29,149 nucleotides of DNA, taken from IMG/VR virus record IMGVR_UViG_3300008050_000204, positions 1-29,149 of that record; one strand, 5' to 3'. The position numbers and the translations under genes were made by a program. The notes beneath the pieces were generated by a model, which was given only the letters and a program-made list of their open reading frames with translations, did not search any database and was not told where the DNA came from. This document shows positions 22,854-29,149 of this stretch, in pieces (within the stretch, counting starts at the first letter, position 1; every line of letters starts with the position of its first letter). Origin of the DNA: a virus.

Positions 22854-25800
22854 ATGATAGGTACAGACAAAAAATATAAAATGCCTAATGGAGACATTTT
22901 AAGTGAAGATGAAGCCATGGAAGAGTTTGGTGATGACTTGCAAACCTATATAGCTGAAGGTCAAATCGTGGAAGTGGAAGAAGAAGAATCTGTAGCTCAA
23001 GAGGAAGCAGCGGAAGAGGAGGTGAGTGGAGATGCCCTTTTTGTTGCTCCTGACGGAAGCGAACTCAGTGAAGAGGAAGCACGAGCCGAATTAGGTGAGG
23101 CTTTCGATGCGGCGGTGACATCAGGTCAATTAAAAAAAAAAGGCGCCAGCACTACACCCCCTCCCTCTCCTAGTCCCAAACCAGCAGCCCCCTATGAAGC
23201 CCCGGTGGCAGAGGATAATGCAGCCCATGCTCAATATCTTCAAGAACAGGAAGATGGAGAGGAATTACAAACTCGCAAAGAGCCTCTTTCGTATATTGAG
23301 ATTGACCAAAAGGACGATGTTAATTATATGCTTCTTGATGGCAACACGGTTCCTTTAGAAACATTTATTGATGAGGCAGGTGAAGGCGACGCCGTAGTAA
23401 CCTTAAAAGAAAAGTATAGCAAGTATGGCTTTAAATTTACGGAAGCTGTATATGGTATGGACTATGTGGATGTAGAATCCTATGATGGTCATACCCATAG
23501 ACTTAGTTTAGATCCTTATGGCAGTAGCTATGAGGAGGCTGAGAAGTTAAAGGAATTTCTTCGAACTCATGCTGTAGATAAAACAGCTCAAGAGATTAAA
23601 GATATAAAAGAACAAGAAGGCTTGAGTTTGGGAGAAAGCACTCCTGAGATTGATGCCCTTATTAATAAAGTCACTGAGCTTTCTCAGAACCCTGAAGTCA
23701 ATAAAGACGAAATTGCTGCTCTTAATGCTAGGATTTCTCAAATGCAAAAGGCTAAAATTAAGGGAGAAACCTTAGATTGGAGGCAAGAATATTTTAAGAA
23801 GGAAGATTTAGAGTGGGGCAATATTGATGACCAACTAGCTCCCCTTCGCAAAGAACGCAAAACAGCTACCGAAGCTAGGCAAAAAGAAATTGATAAAGAG
23901 ATAGCTCGAATAAGATGGGAGGCAGGAATGTCCGGTAAGATAAATATTGCCGAAGAAGAAATCATGCGATTAGAGGCCCGTATCAATGATATTGAATCGA
24001 ACCCTGCCGACACCCAAACAAAAAATATTGGATACGATCCTAAGTTTCCTCAATATGAAGAGGTCCCGGTTTTAAGTAAGGCTCAAGAAGCGGAGATAGC
24101 AAGACTAGAGGGAGAAATAGATGAGATGATAGCTGAGAATCCTGCTTTAGGAAGCGGAAAGTATACCACCGCAAAATTAGAGACTGATAGAATCTTAGCA
24201 CGAGCCCATAGGGTGACCGCAGAAAAAGCCACTAAAGAAAATAATAAACTTAAAGAAGAAGTTTCTGAAATAGATAAAAAGTCTATCGAAAAGTTTGGAG
24301 TTCCTTTATCGAAGTTGTCTACAGTAACACTGGAAACTCAAGAAGATGTAGATGCAGCCAACCAACTAATTGCGGAGAGAACTATAGTTAGAGATAAAGA
24401 GATAATGACAGCCCAAACTTATAGGATGTCAGGTTTGTACTTCGATGAAAAAACCAATAAAGGCATTCAAGAAGAGTTTGTAGGAGAGTGGGAAGGATTC
24501 ACCAATCAGATGGCTAAAGGCTTTAGTCAAGGTGTCAGTGTAACAGATATGTTAAAGGTAGAGGCAGGTGCTCATACCGACAAAGAGTTTGCTCAAATAT
24601 TGGCAGCCGAAGAGGCATATAGGCAGACTCTATACGACTCCGAGGCGGTAGCCAAATTTAATGGAGCTAAGACATTTGCCGAACAATTAAGTGTTTTTGG
24701 TAACGATCCCTTTGAAATAATAGGTGGGTTAGCAGCTAACTCTTTAGCTATGATGTTGCCTATTGCCGCTCATATAATGCCTACCACAATGGCTGTCGGT
24801 GGGGTAATAGGGTTTACGGGAGGCCTTGGGTTTGGAGCTCTCCCCGGACTGATAGGGGGTGCTGAAGTAGGAATGTTTATGACCACCACGGCGATGGAAT
24901 ATGGCAATACCATTATGGATACTATGCGTCAGTCTATCAACCCCAATACAGGACGACACTATGATTTAAGTAACCCTGATGATATAATGGCTGGTCTGGC
25001 CGATAAAGAGGTTATGAATACAGGTCGTCTCCAAGGGTTGATAAGAGGAGTAACAATTGGCGCTGTAGATAAGATTACGGGAAATATGTTAGGGCGTTTT
25101 GCTAATCCATTCATAAATAAGTGGGCTAATATTGGAGGCACCTTAGCTGGGGCCACAGTGATAAGCCCTATTACTGAGGGTATGGGTGAGGCTGCGGCAC
25201 AGATATTATCAGGTCAAGGGTATAAGGCTACCGAGGTTTTCGCTGAGATGGTAGGTGGCCCTGGAATGACAGCCACGCAAACTAGTATGTCTATTCTTAG
25301 AGAACTAAGTGATGCCAATCAATTTGACTTAGGTAAAAAAATAAGTTTCTTGCCGGATATGATGCAATATGGGCAAAGTGCTGCAACAATAAATAAGTGG
25401 GCTGACAAAGCCTTAGCGGCAGGAGTTCTCAATAAGAGAATCCATGGCTATATCAAACAGAACTCCAACATAAAGTCTCAGGTAGACCAGAAGTTTGACC
25501 TCGTGAAGAAGGGTACCAGTTTTAACCTATTTAAAAACAGAGATGGAAGGAAGATAAAGAACGCCTTAACCAACCTCATCTTCAAAAGACAAAAACTTGA
25601 ACTCAATCCTGATGGCAATAAAGAACAAATAAAAGAGTTAACGGAGGCCATTGACAATATAGTAAAGAATAAAAAGGTAGATCAATCTGCTACCAACTTA
25701 TCTGATAGTATTCGAAAAGAGATGGATATTGATAAGAGGGAATTAGAGTTAGAGAATGAGAGAGATAATCTCTTATCGCAAAACCCTCTTAGTGAAAAAG

Positions 25801-28800
25801 CTAAATTAAAAAGAGAGATCGCCTTAGATGAAGTCTATGAGGGATTGAAAGGGGTTCAACAACTTAAACAAATGCAGGAAGCGGGGGTAGATATTCAAAG
25901 TCTAACTAAGCCCTTTCAGACTCTCTCTAAAAAAGAAAAAGCACAGCGAGTAACTAACCTAAAGAAAGTTGCTGAGAAAGTTGGTAAATCACTAGGGAAA
26001 ATAATTGATCCCAAGATGATTCATGTAGCTGACTCTCAAGAAGCCTATAATAAAGCCGTTAAGGATGCGGGATTAAAATTAATTAAAGGGGAGAGTGCAG
26101 CAGTAGACTTTGATAAAGATACGGGTAAACTAAAAACATTCATTGTCAATGCAGCCTTAGCTGATGAGAAGAGTGTCATGCACGAAGCCTTCCATGTGGT
26201 ATTACAAAACACCTTTGGCAATGACCAAAAACGATTTGCTACCTTTCAGCAGGACATAAGTTCTAGGCTAAAGAAAGCGGGCTATGGGAATTTAGCTCGT
26301 AGGATGGCTAAGTTCAGTAAGCAATATGAAAAAGGAGTGCGGTCCGAGGAGTTTCTGGTGGAGCTTGGAGCCGCCTTAACGGATGATGGCTTTGATGCTA
26401 AAACCTTAACGGATGAGCAAAAGACCATACTACAGCAGATAGCTGAAATGATAAACAAAATTATTAGGGAGGTTACAGGCAATGAAGAGGCAACGCTAGA
26501 TGAGAATAACCCTCAAGATATTCTATCTTTTTTAACTGAGACAGCAGCAAATTTAAAAACGGGCCAAGAGGTAGGTACACCAACCAAGGTCACTACGACT
26601 AAGCAGAAAAAAGCTAAAGCGAATAGAGAGGCACGAAAAAAAGAGATGGCTAAGAAGCGTAAGGAAGAGCGTGAAGCTAAAGAAAAGAAAGGGTTTAAAG
26701 AAAGATTAACAGGCGCAGCTAAGAAAAAAGCCGAGCAAGTAAAGGAAATGCTAGAAGGAATTTCCGAGAAGAAAGCTAGAGGCGAAAGAGCGAAAAGGAA
26801 TACGGGCAAACAGTTAGAGATAGAATTTAGCGAAACAGATATTGAAGCCTTAGCAGAGGGAGCATCGGTTCCTATTGGTAAAGCCAAAAAACTAAAGAAG
26901 CCTGGTCGTCGTTCTAGGCTAGGAAAGAAAATAAAGTTTGAAAAAAGCTACCCACTTTCGTATGTTAAACCTAGTGACAGTTTAGATTTGTTAGCTCTCA
27001 TAGATGAGATTATAGCCAAAGGGCAGCAGGTTATGTTTTGGACTGCCGACCAATTGGGCAGAGGAATCTATGAAGATGTAGTCATAAATAAAGAGCACTT
27101 TTTAGATGCTGGTCCTAGTTATGCATTAGATCCTACCCATAGGGAAGAGGGCAAAATATGGGCTACAGGAGCGGAGACTAAAAGTCTAGAAAATAAAATC
27201 GACGCTGATTACATCTTTATTGTAAGTGGTTCTCCATCTCAAAGTATGCTCTTTAATAAGAAGGTGTTTGATGTTCATAAAGATAGGATAGGAGATTTCA
27301 AGAAATTCAAAAAGGATGTTCTAGGATTAAAGAAAGTTGTTAAAGGGCTAAAAGAAGTTGTGGAGGCTCACGATAGTTGGGCTTCTCTACGTAAAGATCC
27401 TACTCTTGACAAGGTTCTTAGTGTGAAGAAGGCTAGGCAGCAATTGATTGATAAAGCTGCTAAACAGAAATTGATAGATCATGGAATTAAGAATCCGACT
27501 GACGCTCAAATTAAGGAAGCTACGGCCAATAAAGCATTCAAAACCCTATTTGAACCCACGGAGGCTCAAGTAAAAGCAGCCCATGAAGCTGGCAACAAAA
27601 TAGGAACGGGACGGAAGAAATTTCTTCAACTCATGGGGGAACAACGGACAAAGTCAAGAACTGCATTCAATAAACTTATGACACCAAAGGAGGGCTTTAT
27701 AGATGTTAATACACTTAGAGATGGATTCTATAAGGATAATGACTTTCAGATGAACGACATCATGTTAGTTTTAAAGCCTAATCAAAAAACTCAAAAAAGT
27801 TCTCACTCTACCTATCATACTGATATAATGGGAAAAGTTGTGGGTGTTCCCAATCAGAAGATTGATGCTTTTGAAGTAATGCCTAAAGAGCTAATGCACA
27901 AATATGATTTAGTTGCTGATGAGGCAGGTAGGGAGAGATGGACTATGATGTCAAAGAAGAAGGGCAGAGTAGAGCTGGGTGAAGCCAACAAGAACCAAAC
28001 GATAGCCCCTTATGGTATGCGTAAGACCAAACTACAACGACCTGAAGTACTCCGTCGTTCTCAAATTAAAGATGAGGTTTGGAAGTCTACGGCTATTGAG
28101 GGACTAGAGGTGATTCAACAAAACGCAGCTACCCCGGAGCAATGGATGAAGCAGATAGCTGAGAAGGGGGGGGTAGGTACTAAAGCCGAGCTAGAAGCTA
28201 TTGGGCTAGGTCAGTTCTTAAAAGAGTACCAACGTGAACACGGTGGGCGCTCTATTCCTAAAGCCGCAGTAGTAGAGTTTGTCACTAAGAATCAACTTCA
28301 AATAGAGGAGGTGGTATTAGGGGAGTCTGCCGCTAAAGAGGCCCTGAATTTAGATAGTCAATATGCTATTCCTGAAGTAGTAGACTTTGTAACAAAAAAT
28401 CAAGGTGTGGGTATTGACGCTTTGGAAATAGGACTTGCTAATGATTACGACGTATATAATGCTATAAATACCGCTTTTCCCGACTTGATGGAGAATGATG
28501 AAATGTGGGAAGAAACGGTTATAGATGATGTAGTAAGAGAGAAGTCCGAATTACACACCCCCTTTCACGAGACCGAAGTTCTACCCGGAGGGACGAACTA
28601 CAGAGAGGTATTGTTGAGAAGGCCCGAACAAACTAGGCCTGCTATTTTGGATAAGAACGTGGTGGAGAGAGATGGAGAATATTTTGTATCAGGCTTGGAC
28701 TATATACCTTTTAACACCAAGGAGGAGGCGCAAGAATATATTGACAAGAATTATAAGACTGCTAAAAAATTAGTGCCAGGAACTACTTTCTCAGAACGAG

Positions 28801-29149
28801 CGCATTTTGGTGGTATGCAGAATATCCTAGCTCATTTCAGAATCAATGATAGGAACCTAACTGTACCTAACCCTAATTACGTTAACCCAGATTCAATTGA
28901 ACTAGACTTTGATGAGGCTTTTGAATTAGTGGATAGAGGAAGCGCATATCAAATCAGAAATAAATCTAAGGATGTCAGGTATGCAAATAGTTACCCTAAA
29001 TCTAAGATAGAGGAGCTTGGCATGAGTCTGAACGATTTTAAAGAAGATATGGTGAACCGACTCAGAAAAGAGCACCCTAAATTCCAAGAAATAAATAGGA
29101 CTAACACTAAAAATATCCAACAAAAAGTTTTATTTGTTGAGGAGATACA
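22854..29149 (+). CDS. Giant phage polyvalent protein with HEAFH metalloprotease domain (3'-truncated)
   Basis: One frame runs without a stop from the ATG at 22854, one base after the previous stop, to the window edge (2098 full codons). Two acidic repeats at 8-41 and 62-96 precede a Pro-rich linker. Long coiled coils follow to about 600. Residues 624-681 are hydrophobic and Gly-rich (VGGVIGFTGGLGFGALPGLI), like a membrane-active segment. HEAFH at 1110-1114 with downstream EEFLVE (1165-1170) forms a likely gluzincin zinc protease site. About 1243-1320 is Lys-rich. An uncharacterised domain with FWTADQLGRG begins near 1380. From 1755 the sequence matches phage large polyvalent proteins: ATPEQW, VTKNQL, VTKNQG, LPGGTNYREVLL (1910-1921) and VLFVEEI at the edge. 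Such proteins are packed in the head and ejected to act on the host. The protease substrate is unknown. Confidence 0.75.
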   Translation, partial: MIGTDKKYKMPNGDILSEDEAMEEFGDDLQTYIAEGQIVEVEEEESVAQEEAAEEEVSGDALFVAPDGSELSEEEARAELGEAFDAAVTSGQLKKKGASTTPPPSPSPKPAAPYEAPVAEDNAAHAQYLQEQEDGEELQTRKEPLSYIEIDQKDDVNYMLLDGNTVPLETFIDEAGEGDAVVTLKEKYSKYGFKFTEAVYGMDYVDVESYDGHTHRLSLDPYGSSYEEAEKLKEFLRTHAVDKTAQEIKDIKEQEGLSLGESTPEIDALINKVTELSQNPEVNKDEIAALNARISQMQKAKIKGETLDWRQEYFKKEDLEWGNIDDQLAPLRKERKTATEARQKEIDKEIARIRWEAGMSGKINIAEEEIMRLEARINDIESNPADTQTKNIGYDPKFPQYEEVPVLSKAQEAEIARLEGEIDEMIAENPALGSGKYTTAKLETDRILARAHRVTAEKATKENNKLKEEVSEIDKKSIEKFGVPLSKLSTVTLETQEDVDAANQLIAERTIVRDKEIMTAQTYRMSGLYFDEKTNKGIQEEFVGEWEGFTNQMAKGFSQGVSVTDMLKVEAGAHTDKEFAQILAAEEAYRQTLYDSEAVAKFNGAKTFAEQLSVFGNDPFEIIGGLAANSLAMMLPIAAHIMPTTMAVGGVIGFTGGLGFGALPGLIGGAEVGMFMTTTAMEYGNTIMDTMRQSINPNTGRHYDLSNPDDIMAGLADKEVMNTGRLQGLIRGVTIGAVDKITGNMLGRFANPFINKWANIGGTLAGATVISPITEGMGEAAAQILSGQGYKATEVFAEMVGGPGMTATQTSMSILRELSDANQFDLGKKISFLPDMMQYGQSAATINKWADKALAAGVLNKRIHGYIKQNSNIKSQVDQKFDLVKKGTSFNLFKNRDGRKIKNALTNLIFKRQKLELNPDGNKEQIKELTEAIDNIVKNKKVDQSATNLSDSIRKEMDIDKRELELENERDNLLSQNPLSEKAKLKREIALDEVYEGLKGVQQLKQMQEAGVDIQSLTKPFQTLSKKEKAQRVTNLKKVAEKVGKSLGKIIDPKMIHVADSQEAYNKAVKDAGLKLIKGESAAVDFDKDTGKLKTFIVNAALADEKSVMHEAFHVVLQNTFGNDQKRFATFQQDISSRLKKAGYGNLARRMAKFSKQYEKGVRSEEFLVELGAALTDDGFDAKTLTDEQKTILQQIAEMINKIIREVTGNEEATLDENNPQDILSFLTETAANLKTGQEVGTPTKVTTTKQKKAKANREARKKEMAKKRKEEREAKEKKGFKERLTGAAKKKAEQVKEMLEGISEKKARGERAKRNTGKQLEIEFSETDIEALAEGASVPIGKAKKLKKPGRRSRLGKKIKFEKSYPLSYVKPSDSLDLLALIDEIIAKGQQVMFWTADQLGRGIYEDVVINKEHFLDAGPSYALDPTHREEGKIWATGAETKSLENKIDADYIFIVSGSPSQSMLFNKKVFDVHKDRIGDFKKFKKDVLGLKKVVKGLKEVVEAHDSWASLRKDPTLDKVLSVKKARQQLIDKAAKQKLIDHGIKNPTDAQIKEATANKAFKTLFEPTEAQVKAAHEAGNKIGTGRKKFLQLMGEQRTKSRTAFNKLMTPKEGFIDVNTLRDGFYKDNDFQMNDIMLVLKPNQKTQKSSHSTYHTDIMGKVVGVPNQKIDAFEVMPKELMHKYDLVADEAGRERWTMMSKKKGRVELGEANKNQTIAPYGMRKTKLQRPEVLRRSQIKDEVWKSTAIEGLEVIQQNAATPEQWMKQIAEKGGVGTKAELEAIGLGQFLKEYQREHGGRSIPKAAVVEFVTKNQLQIEEVVLGESAAKEALNLDSQYAIPEVVDFVTKNQGVGIDALEIGLANDYDVYNAINTAFPDLMENDEMWEETVIDDVVREKSELHTPFHETEVLPGGTNYREVLLRRPEQTRPAILDKNVVERDGEYFVSGLDYIPFNTKEEAQEYIDKNYKTAKKLVPGTTFSERAHFGGMQNILAHFRINDRNLTVPNPNYVNPDSIELDFDEAFELVDRGSAYQIRNKSKDVRYANSYPKSKIEELGMSLNDFKEDMVNRLRKEHPKFQEINRTNTKNIQQKVLFVEEI
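23132..23141 (+). other. A10 homopolymer in polyvalent gene (possible slippage site)
   Basis: Ten A lie in the frame TTA AAA AAA AAA GGC at codons 93-97, right after the second acidic repeat. Addition of one A during transcription would end translation about ten codons later at a TAG, giving a short N-terminal product of about 106 residues. This is the longest A run I saw inside a gene here. Slippage is a possibility, not shown. Confidence 0.3.

Noticed and set aside
26513-26887. Long reverse-strand open frame (124 codons)
   Set aside because: It is the mirror of the Lys/Glu-rich linker in the polyvalent protein. Its Phe/Leu/Ser-rich translation is the usual shadow of AAA/GAA-rich coding DNA. 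Similar reverse frames at 6878-7066 and 7275-7697 were rejected for the same reason.

Overview
The window is almost entirely coding (about 99%) on one strand. It reads as the virion-structure module of a tailed, short-tailed (podovirus-like) phage of Bacteroidetes/Flavobacteriia hosts. Host assignment rests on three things seen in the DNA: promoters built on the Bacteroidetes -7 box TAnnTTTG, very A/T-rich leaders with no recognisable Shine-Dalgarno sequence, and a BACON domain in a virion protein. Gene order and protein style resemble crAss-like phages (Crassvirales) and related Cellulophaga/Flavobacterium podoviruses. That affinity comes from memory of the families and was not searched.

Layout. 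1-1311 is the 3' end of a fibre or adhesin gene with YadA-head-like repeats. 1348-2669 holds four small genes, including a tandem GroES/Cpn10-like protein and a small helical protein in the small-terminase position. 2671-9961 is the packaging and head core: large terminase, portal, scaffold candidate and major capsid protein, closed by a strong intrinsic terminator. 10023-13087 holds a head-associated unknown, a small beta-rich structural protein and two connector/ring proteins. 13089-18902 encodes a 1937-residue stabilisation/muzzle-like tail protein with BACON and Ig-like domains. 18928-19671 is another tail protein and 19690-20097 a GNAT-like acetyltransferase. 20099-22852 holds two candidate internal (ejected) virion proteins. 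From 22854 to the end runs one open frame of at least 2098 codons without a stop. It is a giant polyvalent protein with an HEAFH metalloprotease motif, cut by the window edge.

How they work together. TerL, the portal and the putative TerS package DNA into a scaffold/capsid shell whose folding the Cpn10-like protein may assist. The two ring proteins and the muzzle-like protein extend the portal into a short tail. The terminal genes look like cargo that enters the cell with the DNA. Genes are tightly packed, many at a spacing of -1 to +1 nt, which suggests translational coupling without Shine-Dalgarno sequences. Four near-identical 18-bp promoter-like sites (TTRSTAWCTTTGTAATAA) mark operon starts before the scaffold, the 98-aa protein, the connector and the acetyltransferase. 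No gap exceeds 84 bp. No tRNA, insertion sequence, CRISPR array or integrase was seen.
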